A stretch of DNA of 64,000 nt, taken from Halobacillus andaensis. GTDB taxonomy: Bacteria > Bacillota > Bacilli > Bacillales > Halobacillaceae. Of the stretch, positions 1 to 8,647 are shown in pieces. A model generated the notes under the pieces. That model worked only from the letters and a program-made list of their open reading frames with translations, was not told the origin of the DNA and did not search any database. Both the position numbers and the translations under genes were made by a program. Positions within the stretch are counted from its first letter, which is position 1; each line of letters starts with the position of its first letter. The DNA lies in assembly GCF_014636475.1 (NCBI RefSeq), contig NZ_BMEL01000003.1:124001-188000 (forward strand), written 5' to 3'.

Positions 1-1
1 G

Positions 2-667
2 ATTTTTATAGCAGGCGATTCTACAGCAGCCAACTATGAGCCTTCAAGTGCCCCTCAAGCTGGCTGGGGCCAGCTGCTCCCTTTTTTCTTTTCAGAAGGA
101 GCCGCTATTCATAATAAAGCGATGAATGGCAGGAGTTCTAAAAGCTTTATTGAAGAGGGACGCTTAACTGAAATTAGCGAAGAGATTCGTGAAAATGATT
201 ACTTGCTCATCCAGTTTGGACATAATGACAGCAAACCTGAGGCAGCAAGACGTACCGACCCATTTTCCACTTATCAGAAATATTTAGCAGAGTACATTGA
301 TACAGCGCGCTCAAACAAGGCCACCCCCGTATTGCTGACCCCCGTTCAAAGACGGAAATTCAGTGCAGACGGTGCCCTTGAGCAAACGCATGGTGATTTT
401 CCTGAAGCCATGAGACAACTCGCACAAAAAGAGTCTGTTCATCTCATTGATATGACTGAACTGACGTCACATCTCCTCAACCGTTTAGGGCCTGAAGAAT
501 CCAAGCATCTTTTTATGTGGCTAAATAAGAACGCTTCTGCTAATTTTCCAGATGGTGTTCAGGATGATACTCACTTTACCGAAGGAGGGGCTAAGGAAAT
601 CGCCCGAATCGTTGCTGCCTCTATTGCTAATATGCCAGCTGCATTGTCCCATTACGTAAAAATTTAA
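2..667 (+). CDS. Rhamnogalacturonan acetylesterase (SGNH hydrolase), 5'-truncated
   Basis: The reading frame is open from base 2, so the N-terminus lies outside the window. The visible 221 residues carry the SGNH blocks: GDSTAANYE near the start (nucleophile Ser), NGRSS (block II Gly), FGHNDSK (block III Asn) and DDTHFTE near the end (catalytic Asp and His). The order and wording fit the CE12/YesT-RhgT group, which removes acetyl groups from the rhamnogalacturonan backbone of pectin. It is the only plus-strand gene of the pectin island, and its stop codon overlaps the convergent stop of the AEC transporter by 3 nt. A signal peptide cannot be judged because the start is missing. Another SGNH acetylesterase is possible, but the pectin neighbours favour this call. 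Confidence 0.82.
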   Translation: MFIAGDSTAANYEPSSAPQAGWGQLLPFFFSEGAAIHNKAMNGRSSKSFIEEGRLTEISEEIRENDYLLIQFGHNDSKPEAARRTDPFSTYQKYLAEYIDTARSNKATPVLLTPVQRRKFSADGALEQTHGDFPEAMRQLAQKESVHLIDMTELTSHLLNRLGPEESKHLFMWLNKNASANFPDGVQDDTHFTEGGAKEIARIVAASIANMPAALSHYVKI

Positions 668-1584
668 AATAACAGCTGAGAGAAATAGATGGTAAGTGTC
701 ACTGTAATCATACTGAAAATCGTTGAAGCTAATACGATTTGTGCGGCTAGCTCAGGTTCATTTCTGTACTCCTGTGAAATGATGGCGCTGTTCACAGAGC
801 TCGGCATACCTGAGGAAATTAATAGAGCTTGAGCTAGTACCCCTTCATAATTTAACAGCCAGATAATCAATACAGCTAACGCTGGGCCAAGCACGAGTCT
901 GATGATCATACTTAAATAAACAATAACCAGTTTAAACTTAAACGTAAGTTGAGCAACTTGAGCCCCTAATGTGATTAAGGCAATTCCCACCATGGCATCT
1001 GCAATATACTCTCCCGGTTTCATGACAAACGCTGGCACATCCGTGTTACTGACATTTAACAAAATCCCTATGGCCATAGCATAAATAGCCGGCATTCTTA
1101 ATAACCCTATGAAAGCTCTCAGTTTCCCCTCTTCTACAGCCCGCAGTGAAAATACTCCAAATGTATAGGAGAAGACATTTTGCAGCGTCATTACGATGAC
1201 TTGAATGGTAGCTGCAAATGGATCTTGTTTAAAAGCTAAATCGTTCACGGGGATACCATAATTTCCAGAGTTATACAGCAGCACACTGTTAGCAAATACT
1301 CCTCTTACACTTTTCTTGTACCTTCCTATTCTTGCAACGAGCTGAACGACAGCATACAATACAGAAATAAATAGAACGAAAAACAAAATGACCTTCCCTA
1401 ATAAGTCGATGGAAAAAGAGGATTCATATAAATTCACTAAAACAAAACCGGGGCTTAAGAAATAAATATTCAGCTTTGCCAGCGTAAATAAATCCAGTTT
1501 AAATGCTTTATGCATGGCTGCGCCGATCCCTATTAAAATAAAGACAGGAACGATAATGTTAAGAAATATAAAAATGATTTCCAC
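664..1584 (-). CDS. AEC family transporter (auxin efflux carrier type)
   Basis: A very hydrophobic protein of about 306 residues with eight to ten predicted membrane spans. It shows AEC-family features: an N-terminal span rich in Ile/Val/Phe, a central NSVLLYNSGNYGIP segment, and a C-terminal ALLISSGMPSSVNSAII segment. Bacterial members move organic acids or amino acids across the cytoplasmic membrane. I placed the start at a GTG (1582-1584) preceded by GGGGTG; a longer frame to 1656 exists but has no ribosome-binding site and a hydrophilic leader unlike the family. It lies between the acetylesterase and yesL in the pectin island, so export or import of a pectin-derived acid is a reasonable but unproven role. 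Confidence 0.8.
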   Translation of the reverse strand: MEIIFIFLNIIVPVFILIGIGAAMHKAFKLDLFTLAKLNIYFLSPGFVLVNLYESSFSIDLLGKVILFFVLFISVLYAVVQLVARIGRYKKSVRGVFANSVLLYNSGNYGIPVNDLAFKQDPFAATIQVIVMTLQNVFSYTFGVFSLRAVEEGKLRAFIGLLRMPAIYAMAIGILLNVSNTDVPAFVMKPGEYIADAMVGIALITLGAQVAQLTFKFKLVIVYLSMIIRLVLGPALAVLIIWLLNYEGVLAQALLISSGMPSSVNSAIISQEYRNEPELAAQIVLASTIFSMITVTLTIYFSQLLF

Positions 1585-1693
1585 TTTATATTCACCCCGC
1601 GGTATTGGCTTAAGATTTAAATAAACATGGTCCCCTTTGATTCTGCAAAGCATCAATGATACCGAAATCTCATTTTTATAAAAAGAAACGAAA

Positions 1694-1790
1694 AAAGATA
1701 CTCCTGCAGTTCAAGCAGACAGGGACTTCCCGTTATGCCCGCGGTAAGCGTCTCTTTTTCCTGTTCCTTTTCTTCAGACAAAAGCGGAGG
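1694..1790 (+). repeat. Repeat module M, copy 1
   Basis: About 95 bp that reappear, diverged, at 13531-13628 in the same orientation. The best conserved core is TTTTTCCTGTTCCTTTTC followed by CAGACAAAA; upstream both copies have TCCTGC, a short gap and AGCAGACA. It lies 75 bp before hairpin repeat H copy 1. Open frames crossing it on both strands look spurious. Function unknown. Confidence 0.55.
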
Positions 1791-1863
1791 AAACCGTGTG
1801 AGACTAACATCTACACCCGTCCAAGCTTTTTCCACAGTCTGATTTGTCCGTTCTTTTATGGAA

Positions 1864-1988
1864 AAAGGATTTTAGGAAACGGCGAGACTCCTGTGGGAAA
1901 CGCGAATAAGGTGTGACCCCGGAGGGCGTATAGCCCGAGGAGGCACACCATTCGCCCACGGAAAGGGAGTCGTTTCCTAAAATCCTTT
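1864..1988. repeat. 125-bp imperfect palindrome H, copy 1
   Basis: Long inverted repeat. The outer arms are AAAGGATTTTAGGAAACG (1864-1881) and its exact complement CGTTTCCTAAAATCCTTT (1971-1988). Inner arms pair GACTCC with GGGAGTC-like sequence and GGTGTGACCCC with the GGAGGCACACC segment. A diverged copy lies at 13381-13507 in reversed orientation. The rest of 1585-2053 holds no convincing gene; this is a dispersed intergenic hairpin of unknown role, perhaps a REP/MITE-like element. Confidence 0.7.
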
Positions 1989-2053
1989 CTTCTTCCTAAC
2001 GCAAGGAATGTTTACACTCTTAAGGTAAAAAAATCCCTATAAAGAATACTTGG

Positions 2054-2689
2054 TTAAGCCGCTTCAGCTGTTACTTTTACCTCTTCAATATTTTCAAAGC
2101 ATTTCAAAGCCATCCACATATTTAAATGGGCGAAAATTGTAAACCCAAAAATCGGGATAAATCCTGGAAACGAAATGAAAAAGTAATAGGTGGAAAGACT
2201 CGTAATTACCATGAGTATTAGGTTACTAGGCTTCAGAAATCCAATGAACAGTGCTTGTTTAATCGTTTGAAATACGTTCAGATCATAATGAACAAATACA
2301 GGAAAAATGTACATTAATACAATAAGGAAGGTTAAACAGCAAACTAAAGCCACGGTCGACATAAAATCATAAAAACCACCTTCGAACTGACGGAAGAAAT
2401 GTAAGTCATAAAAGCAAACAACTCCAATAACCGTTAACGTAAGGGCTAAGCCATTCGCTCGGAAAAATTCTTTTCGAAACGTCTGAAAAAAGGTTTTAGC
2501 TAATCGATAGTCACTTTCCCCTCTGGCTGCTTTGCGTGAAATCGAAAATAAGGCTGCCGTGCTAGGCGCAATTCCGAAGATGATTCCACCTAGTAAAGTA
2601 CATCCGATCCACAATAAATTTAGTAAAGCAAAGTGAGTTACCCAATTACATAACGCTAAGACTCCTGTTAATAAACGTCCTGCCTGCAT
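2054..2689 (-). CDS. yesL: YesL family membrane protein (DUF624)
   Basis: A 211-residue protein with about five hydrophobic spans and the DUF624 signature near the N-terminus (NWVTHFALLNLLWIGCTLLGG, then IAPSTAALF). In Bacillus, YesL-type genes sit with ABC importers and YesM/YesN-type two-component systems for plant polysaccharides; the molecular role is not established. The start has an excellent ribosome-binding site (AAGGAGG, 8 nt upstream). It follows the oxidoreductase gene by 46 bp on the same strand and is probably the last gene of the oligosaccharide-uptake operon. Family assignment is firm; function is not known. Confidence 0.85.
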   Translation of the reverse strand: MQAGRLLTGVLALCNWVTHFALLNLLWIGCTLLGGIIFGIAPSTAALFSISRKAARGESDYRLAKTFFQTFRKEFFRANGLALTLTVIGVVCFYDLHFFRQFEGGFYDFMSTVALVCCLTFLIVLMYIFPVFVHYDLNVFQTIKQALFIGFLKPSNLILMVITSLSTYYFFISFPGFIPIFGFTIFAHLNMWMALKCFENIEEVKVTAEAA

Positions 2690-2735
2690 CGAAAAAAACC
2701 TCCTTGGAAAGGCTGATCCTCAACCCTTACTTTTG

Positions 2736-4031
2736 TTATGAACTGCTAAACGTCGGCTGATTTAATAAATCTTCAATAGTAATCGGCTGCTTTTCCTTCA
2801 CGGATCTCCAGACAGCTTCTCCTGTGGTCACTGCATAAGCCCCATCTTCACTTCCGGAAAGTACTCGATATGGGCGGGCAGGGTCTTCCCCCATAAAAAT
2901 ATCCTCTTGAATAATTGGATCGCCCCCTCCATGGCCGCCTTCTTGTTTAACGACGTGTATCGTTTCCTTTGAACCAAACAGTGGAAAGAAATCAATCGTT
3001 TGCTCCGGCACGGGAAACGGAACCCTGGAAGGCGCATGAAATTCTGTCGTTTCAATACGTCCTTTCGATCCGTTAATCGCGAGTCTGTATCCCTCGTAAG
3101 GTAAGGAAAAATTAATAGAGTAGCTTAAAAGGGCTCCCTGGTTATAGCGAATGGTCGCTGTGTACGTATCTTCAATCTCGATTTCAGAATCAAATACGCA
3201 CTGATCAGGACGATAGTTTGTATAGCCATCTTTTCTCGCTTCATCTGAATCGATATGATCGTCCTGAACGATGGCGCTGTTACTCCGTGAATTCCATCTT
3301 GTATAGTAAGAGCAGTCATGTTTGACGTGACACGTTTTACAATGACGGCCGTCTTCTTTTAAAGGGTTATGTTCGCTTTCCGGCCCGTAATAATTCAAGG
3401 CTCCAAAAGCAAAAACTTCTACCGGCTTCTGATCCAGCCACCAATTGATTAAGTCAAAATGGTGAGATGATTTATGGATGGATAGTCCGCCTGAGAACTC
3501 TCTCATCCGGTTCCACCTTTGAAAGTAGCTGGAGCCGTGATACGTATCGATATACCAATTTAAATCAACGGAAGTGACCCGTCCGATTTTCCCTGATAAA
3601 ATTAACTCTTTGATCTTCATGTGATAAGGGCTGTAGCGATAGTTAAAGGTGACCGTTACTTTTCCTTTACTCTTTCTTTCAGCTTCCATCACACGTCTGC
3701 TGTCATGCGCCGTCGTTGTCATTGGTTTTTCCGTAATGACATCAAGATCACTTTCGAGCGCTTTCAAAATATAGTCGACATGCGTATCATCGCGGCTGGC
3801 CACGATGATCGTATCAGGATTCGTTTCCTTAACCATCTTTTCGAACTCATTTTCATTAAATTCCGGCACGTGCTCGATCTTGGGAAATGCTGATTTACAC
3901 ACAGCGAATCGTTTCGGATCATAATCGAGCAGTCCTACCAGTTCACTCGTCGCACCGAACGTTTCGATCATCGGTCGGATAAACATATCATTCGCACGTT
4001 TACTTACACCACATACTGCAAATTTCCTCAT
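2736..4031 (-). CDS. Gfo/Idh/MocA family oxidoreductase (YteT-like)
   Basis: A 431-residue protein with an N-terminal Rossmann domain that binds NAD(P), the family motif TEKPMTTT around residue 100 (the EKP Lys contacts cofactor and substrate) and the C-terminal substrate domain beginning GKIGRVTSVDLNWY. It probably oxidises or epimerises a sugar derived from pectin. An insertion near residues 230-245 carries C-x2-C-x5-C with nearby His residues (HCKTCHVKHDC), a possible metal site not present in most members. Length and neighbours match B. subtilis YteT, which lies beside the GH105 gene yteR. The ATG has a GGAG 10 nt upstream. The substrate cannot be told from sequence. Confidence 0.85.
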   Translation of the reverse strand: MRKFAVCGVSKRANDMFIRPMIETFGATSELVGLLDYDPKRFAVCKSAFPKIEHVPEFNENEFEKMVKETNPDTIIVASRDDTHVDYILKALESDLDVITEKPMTTTAHDSRRVMEAERKSKGKVTVTFNYRYSPYHMKIKELILSGKIGRVTSVDLNWYIDTYHGSSYFQRWNRMREFSGGLSIHKSSHHFDLINWWLDQKPVEVFAFGALNYYGPESEHNPLKEDGRHCKTCHVKHDCSYYTRWNSRSNSAIVQDDHIDSDEARKDGYTNYRPDQCVFDSEIEIEDTYTATIRYNQGALLSYSINFSLPYEGYRLAINGSKGRIETTEFHAPSRVPFPVPEQTIDFFPLFGSKETIHVVKQEGGHGGGDPIIQEDIFMGEDPARPYRVLSGSEDGAYAVTTGEAVWRSVKEKQPITIEDLLNQPTFSSS

Positions 4032-4066
4032 GGCTACATCTCCATTTTTAATTAATTATTACGTCA

Positions 4067-5188
4067 TCAGAGTTTAGGCAAGAGGTGCTGCATTTCAATA
4101 CTCGCTAAAACAAAGGAACCTACTCCATGAAGGTCGTTCGCGGTTTTTGGCCGATTAATATAATGCTCGTAATCCCCTACTCCTGTGCCAATGCAGATTT
4201 CCGGCATAATAAAATGGCCTTCTTCGTTAAACTGCATGCGTTCTAACAAGCCTCTGTATCCCTTAACGGCCTGCTCTTTGTAGCTTTCATCTACATATCC
4301 GCCTCGAATCGCTCTTGCTATCGTATAGACAAAAAGGGCTGAACAAGACGTTTCGATCCAGTTATCACTTCGTTCCGGCTTATCGACTACTTGGTACCAA
4401 AGTCCATTCGACTCATCTTGATACTTCACTAGGCTTTCCACTAAGGTTTTTAGCGCTGCGGCAATCTCCTCTTGGGAGCTATGGTTTTCTGGTAAAAAGT
4501 CTAAGATCTCATTATACGTAATGCCATACCATCCGATGGCTCGGCCCCAAAATTCTGGAGATCTTCCTGTTTCCGAGTCCGCCCACTCCTGCACTTTGCT
4601 TTCATCCCATGCATGGTGGTACAATCCTGTTTCTTCATCCAGTGTATGCTTTCTCATTAAACGATCCTGTTCGAGTACCATTTCCAATAACTCCGGTTCA
4701 TTGTAAGCTTTCGCATAGTTCATAGAGAACACTCCGCCCATATATAAACCATCGAGCCACATTTGGTACGGGTAGTGATCCTTATGCCAAAAGCCCCCGT
4801 CTGACGTGGTATTTAACGTAGGGAACATATTTCTAAGCTTTCTCGCAGCTTTTCTATACCTTGTATCCTCATATTTTTCATCAAGTTCAAACAAAAGAAG
4901 ACCCGCTTGAATCGCATCTAACTCTTTACGATTCCATAAAAAGTTGCCATGTTCGTCTATGTTATGGTCCACATAGGCTTTAATATAATTTAAATAATCA
5001 TCGCAGCCTACGATTTCTCTAAGCTGACGCATGCTTTCTAAGAATACTCCCTGGTGGTAGTGCCACCGTCCATCAGGCGGCAGCTCTGAAGGTTCATATG
5101 TGGCCATTAAGGAGTCACACGCCGCTTTTCCCCAATCTAGTGGTGTTTTCAATTTTTCATTCACAGCTGTTCTTTGATCTGATACCAT
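4067..5188 (-). CDS. Unsaturated rhamnogalacturonyl/galacturonyl hydrolase, GH105
   Basis: A 373-residue cytoplasmic protein without a signal peptide, the usual length for GH105 (YteR/YesR). It hydrates the double bond of the 4,5-unsaturated uronic acid left at the non-reducing end by pectate or rhamnogalacturonan lyases, releasing the terminal sugar. The catalytic Asp is D146 in the family block QMWLDGLYMG; HYHQGVF near residue 43 and ETSCSALFVYTIARAI in the C-terminal half fit the (alpha/alpha)6 barrel. The start has AAAGGAGAG. It lies just downstream of the ABC permease genes, consistent with import of unsaturated oligomers followed by internal cleavage. Confidence 0.92.
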   Translation of the reverse strand: MVSDQRTAVNEKLKTPLDWGKAACDSLMATYEPSELPPDGRWHYHQGVFLESMRQLREIVGCDDYLNYIKAYVDHNIDEHGNFLWNRKELDAIQAGLLLFELDEKYEDTRYRKAARKLRNMFPTLNTTSDGGFWHKDHYPYQMWLDGLYMGGVFSMNYAKAYNEPELLEMVLEQDRLMRKHTLDEETGLYHHAWDESKVQEWADSETGRSPEFWGRAIGWYGITYNEILDFLPENHSSQEEIAAALKTLVESLVKYQDESNGLWYQVVDKPERSDNWIETSCSALFVYTIARAIRGGYVDESYKEQAVKGYRGLLERMQFNEEGHFIMPEICIGTGVGDYEHYINRPKTANDLHGVGSFVLASIEMQHLLPKL

Positions 5189-5224
5189 ACACGTTCTCTC
5201 CTTTTAAAAGTAAAGTTATCTTTT

Positions 5225-6067
5225 TTAAGCTTTCATTCCTGTCGAACTTATACCATCCACAATGTAACGCTGGAAGACAAAGAAAATGATAAAGATCGGC
5301 AGAATGCTTAACGTAGACATCGCAAACATGGCGCCCCAGTTCGTAACAGAGTTAGGATCTGAGAATAGTTTCAAAGCCAGCGATACAGGGTACTTCTCAG
5401 GAGTAGATAGATAGATTAGAGGTCCCATAAAATCATCCCATCTCCAGTAGAAGGAGAAAATCGCTGATGTCATCATCGCTGGTATGATAAGAGGAACAAT
5501 AATCCTGAAAAAGATATCAAAGGTGTTACATCCATCAATCTTCGCCGCTTCATCCAACTCCATAGGAATCGTTCGAATAAACTGCATAATCAGGAAAATG
5601 AAAAACGGGATGCCAAAGAATGTTGGTAAAATTAATGGCAGATACGTATCGATCCACCCAAACTTATTGAACATAATGTATTGAGGAATCATAACCATTT
5701 CAAATGGAAGCATCATCGTGAGCATCATACAGATGAACCAAATCTTTTTACCGGCAAACTTAATTCTTGCAAAACCGTACGCAATGAGAGTCGAAGAAGC
5801 AATACTTCCTACCGTAGCGATGACGGTAATGACTGTCGAGTTCCAAAAGAAAGTGCTGAATGTAATGCCTGCAAAGCCATTCCAGCCTTCGATGTAGTTT
5901 TCGATGTGAAAGCCTTTAGGAATAAGTGAGTGAGAATCGACGAATACACTTGAGCTTTCTTTTAAAGAACTGCTCACCATCCAAATGAGCGGATAAATCA
6001 TGATCAGGGCAAATGTCCCCATCAACACGTGCTGTATAATTTTTTTTGTCGCTTTGTTTCTTTTCAT
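5225..6067 (-). CDS. ABC sugar transporter permease, MalG type (YesQ-like)
   Basis: A 280-residue permease with six predicted membrane spans. The cytoplasmic EAA loop, which docks the ATPase, is visible as [20 protein letters not shown]. The C-terminal [15 protein letters not shown] is typical of CUT1 inner-membrane subunits. It partners the MalF-type permease upstream (17-bp gap) and the binding protein; no ATPase gene is in the window, which is normal in Bacilli where a shared MsmX-type ATPase serves several importers. Substrate is inferred to be pectin or rhamnogalacturonan oligosaccharide from the neighbouring GH105 and lyase genes. Confidence 0.92.
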   Translation of the reverse strand: MKRNKATKKIIQHVLMGTFALIMIYPLIWMVSSSLKESSSVFVDSHSLIPKGFHIENYIEGWNGFAGITFSTFFWNSTVITVIATVGSIASSTLIAYGFARIKFAGKKIWFICMMLTMMLPFEMVMIPQYIMFNKFGWIDTYLPLILPTFFGIPFFIFLIMQFIRTIPMELDEAAKIDGCNTFDIFFRIIVPLIIPAMMTSAIFSFYWRWDDFMGPLIYLSTPEKYPVSLALKLFSDPNSVTNWGAMFAMSTLSILPIFIIFFVFQRYIVDGISSTGMKA

Positions 6068-6084
6068 TCTGCCTTCTCCTTTCT

Positions 6085-7071
6085 TTACTTATTATCCGCC
6101 TCGTAGTGAACCCAGTGTTCAGAGCTCTTGAAGATAATCGCTGTGAATATGGCAATAATGACAAGCATGACCCATGCCATTGCTGAAGCATACCCCATAT
6201 CGAAATATTCAAAGGCACGTCTATACATATAAAGAACATATAGAAGGGTGCTGTCTACAGGTCCGCCATTCGTCACAACAAAACTTGGAGTAAAGGCCAT
6301 AAAACCTTGAATGACCTGCATAATGGTGTTGAACAAAATAACCGGTGTCAAAAGTGGGATGGTAATGATGAAAAACTGACGTAAAGGACCCGCCCCATCC
6401 ACACTTGAAGCTTCATAAAACGTTTTTGGAATGTTCCGCAGCCCTGCAAGGAAAATCAGCATGGAGGACCCAAATTGCCAGCCGTATAGAACAATTAATG
6501 TCCAAATCGCAGTATCAGGATCTCCTAACCACGAATGGGTAGGTATTCCTAAAGTAGCAAGTAATGAGTTAAATGCCCCATCATCACCAAATAGTTGGCG
6601 CCACATGATCGATACGGCAATACTTCCGCCTACAACTGAAGGCAAATAGAGAAGCGTACGGTACAACCCAACCATTTCAACTACTTTATTTAGTGCCAAT
6701 GCCACCAATAAAGCAAAAACCAGTCGGACAGGAACGGCAATTCCTGCGTAGAAGAAGGTTACCTTCATCGCCTGCCAGAACGTTGGATCGTTTGTAAACA
6801 TTCGTTCGTAGTTTTCAAGTCCGATCCAGTTTGGCGTACCCATTAAATCAAAATCAGTAAATGACAAGTAGAGAGAGTAAAGGATAGGAAAAAGAGTCAA
6901 AGATAAGAATCCAATTAGAAAGGGCGATATAAATAAATAACCGGTCACGTTTTTATTATCTGATTTAATCTTTCTATTTGGAGGAACTACTTTCATTTGC
7001 TTCTTATCTTTAGGTTTTTTCTCTGGATGCTGCGGCTCCAACTTTTCATGTGCTTTTTCTTCAGGTATCAT
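6085..7071 (-). CDS. ABC sugar transporter permease, MalF type (YesP-like)
   Basis: A CUT1 permease of about 328 residues. It starts with a charged, Lys-rich cytoplasmic leader of roughly 40 residues, longer than usual, then six membrane spans beginning [13 protein letters not shown]. The EAA loop is [18 protein letters not shown] chose the ATG at 7071, preceded by AGAGGTG with 6-nt spacing; a GTG at 7080 lies inside that ribosome-binding site. It is followed 17 bp later by the MalG-type partner. A hairpin between this gene and the binding-protein gene probably lowers permease expression relative to the binding protein. Confidence 0.92.
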   Translation of the reverse strand: MIPEEKAHEKLEPQHPEKKPKDKKQMKVVPPNRKIKSDNKNVTGYLFISPFLIGFLSLTLFPILYSLYLSFTDFDLMGTPNWIGLENYERMFTNDPTFWQAMKVTFFYAGIAVPVRLVFALLVALALNKVVEMVGLYRTLLYLPSVVGGSIAVSIMWRQLFGDDGAFNSLLATLGIPTHSWLGDPDTAIWTLIVLYGWQFGSSMLIFLAGLRNIPKTFYEASSVDGAGPLRQFFIITIPLLTPVILFNTIMQVIQGFMAFTPSFVVTNGGPVDSTLLYVLYMYRRAFEYFDMGYASAMAWVMLVIIAIFTAIIFKSSEHWVHYEADNK

Positions 7072-7110
7072 CGCACTCACCTCTTTCGCAATTCGTTTAT
7101 GATAAGAAAA

Positions 7111-7138
7111 TGGCCCTGAGCTCTAAGCATCAGGGCCA
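7111..7138 (-). terminator. Intercistronic hairpin after the solute-binding protein gene
   Basis: TGGCCCTGA (7111-7119) pairs exactly with TCAGGGCCA (7130-7138), and on the minus strand is followed by TTTTCTTATC. It lies between the binding-protein and permease genes. Such leaky terminators or RNA stabilisers are common here and give excess binding protein over permease. Confidence 0.75.
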
Positions 7139-7153
7139 CCTCCCCTCAAAATA

Positions 7154-8458
7154 TTATCGAGCAATGATTGACTCTACCGTCGACCTAAACTGTTCTGCTC
7201 CTTCTTCAGCAGAAAGTTCTCCATACATCACGCGTTCATCAATTTTAGATAGTTCTCCTAGGATCTCTGAAGATTCAGGTGGGAAATTAGAATCAATTGG
7301 AGAGCTATTTTCAGTTACCATTTCAATGTACTCAAATACTTTTTGGTCTGTTTCACTTAAATCTGCAGATAACTCTTCGCGAATTTCTTCTTTAATCGGA
7401 ACACCACGGTCCGAGCCGCCGATTTCATATACTTCGATATTGTTCACAAAGAAGTCGATGAATTTAGCTGCTTCTTCTTTATGCTCAGAGTTTTCACTTA
7501 CAGACCATAGCATAGCCGGCTTCAAGTACATCCCTTGATCATTATTCGAACCAGGAAGAAGTGTCATTTCGATTGGTTTTCCATCCGCTGCACTGTCAAG
7601 AGCAGTAGCCTGGTTAGACCATCTGAAATCAAAAGCTGCTTCACCGCGAGCAATCAGCTCATCCTCCACCCCTTTAATTTGCTGAATGGTTTCATAACCT
7701 GGAACAGCACCTTTTTCTTTCAACTCTAAGTTTCTTTCAAAATAATCCACTAATAATTGATCATCTTCATACCCTAAGTCAGTACCATCTTCATTAAACA
7801 GCTTTTCGCCTTTTTCTCTTAGATAGTATTCAAACAAGTTCTGAGGTTCCATTAGTCTTGCTCCATACTCACCAGTAGCATCACTAATTTGAGCTGCGTA
7901 CTCTTCATAATCTTCCCAGCTCCACTCACCATCAGAAATGTCTACCCCTGCTTCATCAAGCATGTCCTGATTATAAAAAGCAGTTAAAGCGTTCGTACCA
8001 GTTGGAATACCTAACAACTTATCATTTTTCTTTCCTGATTCCATGATGGTATCGTCTACACCTTCAACATCGATCGTTCCATCTTCTACAAATTCTGTAA
8101 GGTCAGCCAGTAACTCTTTATCAGCGTATTGATTTAAGTATTCACCGAAGTTTTGCTGCATGATGTCTGGCAGGTTATTCCCTGAAGCAGAGGCTGCCAT
8201 TTTTTCAAAGTATCCATCGAAACCGGTAAATTCGGATTCAATTTTAATGTCTGGGTTTTCTTCTTCAAATTTCTTAATGATTTCCTGGGTTTGGTCGTGT
8301 CGGCTTTGAGAGCCCCACCATGTCATTCTTAGTGTGGTTACATCGCCGTCTTCACCACCGTCGTCCTCTCCTGATGCATCATCTGATCCTGAACAAGCCG
8401 CAAGAACACTAATCAACATAATTGCCATTAAACTAAAAGCTAACAGTTTTTTCTTCAC
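7154..8458 (-). CDS. Extracellular solute-binding lipoprotein of a sugar ABC transporter (YesO-like)
   Basis: A 434-residue CUT1 family-1 binding protein. The N-terminus has a lipoprotein signal ending VLAAC with lipidated Cys at residue 22, so the mature protein is anchored outside the cytoplasmic membrane. LRMTWWGSQSRHDQTQEII at the mature N-terminus and DIMQQNFGEYLNQYADKELLADL are typical of the fold. The mature protein is rich in Asp and Glu, as expected in a salt-adapted organism. The start is GTG with AGGGAGGT upstream. It is the first gene of the uptake operon and has a cre site just upstream. The ligand is probably a pectin-derived oligosaccharide. Confidence 0.92.
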   Translation of the reverse strand: MKKKLLAFSLMAIMLISVLAACSGSDDASGEDDGGEDGDVTTLRMTWWGSQSRHDQTQEIIKKFEEENPDIKIESEFTGFDGYFEKMAASASGNNLPDIMQQNFGEYLNQYADKELLADLTEFVEDGTIDVEGVDDTIMESGKKNDKLLGIPTGTNALTAFYNQDMLDEAGVDISDGEWSWEDYEEYAAQISDATGEYGARLMEPQNLFEYYLREKGEKLFNEDGTDLGYEDDQLLVDYFERNLELKEKGAVPGYETIQQIKGVEDELIARGEAAFDFRWSNQATALDSAADGKPIEMTLLPGSNNDQGMYLKPAMLWSVSENSEHKEEAAKFIDFFVNNIEVYEIGGSDRGVPIKEEIREELSADLSETDQKVFEYIEMVTENSSPIDSNFPPESSEILGELSKIDERVMYGELSAEEGAEQFRSTVESIIAR

Positions 8459-8483
8459 TTCTTAAAGACCTCCCTAGCATTTT

Positions 8484-8499
8484 TTGAAAGCGCTTTCTG
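8484..8499 (-). promoter_or_regulatory. Candidate cre site (CcpA operator)
   Basis: TGAAAGCGCTTTCT (8485-8498) is nearly palindromic and fits the cre consensus WTGNAANCGNWWNCA well. It lies about 27 bp upstream of the GTG of the binding-protein gene, where bound CcpA-HPr(Ser-P) would block transcription. This predicts repression of the uptake operon by preferred sugars. Confidence 0.75.
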
Positions 8500-8620
8500 T
8501 TTCATGAATCCATCATAAAGTTTATCGATTTTTTAATAAATAAAATTTTCAGATATAGATGTATAAAAAACAGACATATGTAGAATATTGATCGAAAATA
8601 GCAGGTTACTATCAGAAAAA

Positions 8621-8647
8621 AGCTTATAGAGACGGTCTCTATAAGCT
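8621..8647 (-). terminator. Rho-independent terminator after the response-regulator gene
   Basis: A 13-bp stem, AGCTTATAGAGAC and its complement around a single-base centre, is followed on the minus strand by TTTTTT. It overlaps the stop codon of the YesN-like gene, so the two-component operon ends here and does not read into the uptake operon. Confidence 0.88.

Noticed and set aside
1653-1916. Overlapping open frames on both strands across the repeat region
   Set aside because: They run through repeat M and hairpin H, have no ribosome-binding site and no protein-like composition.
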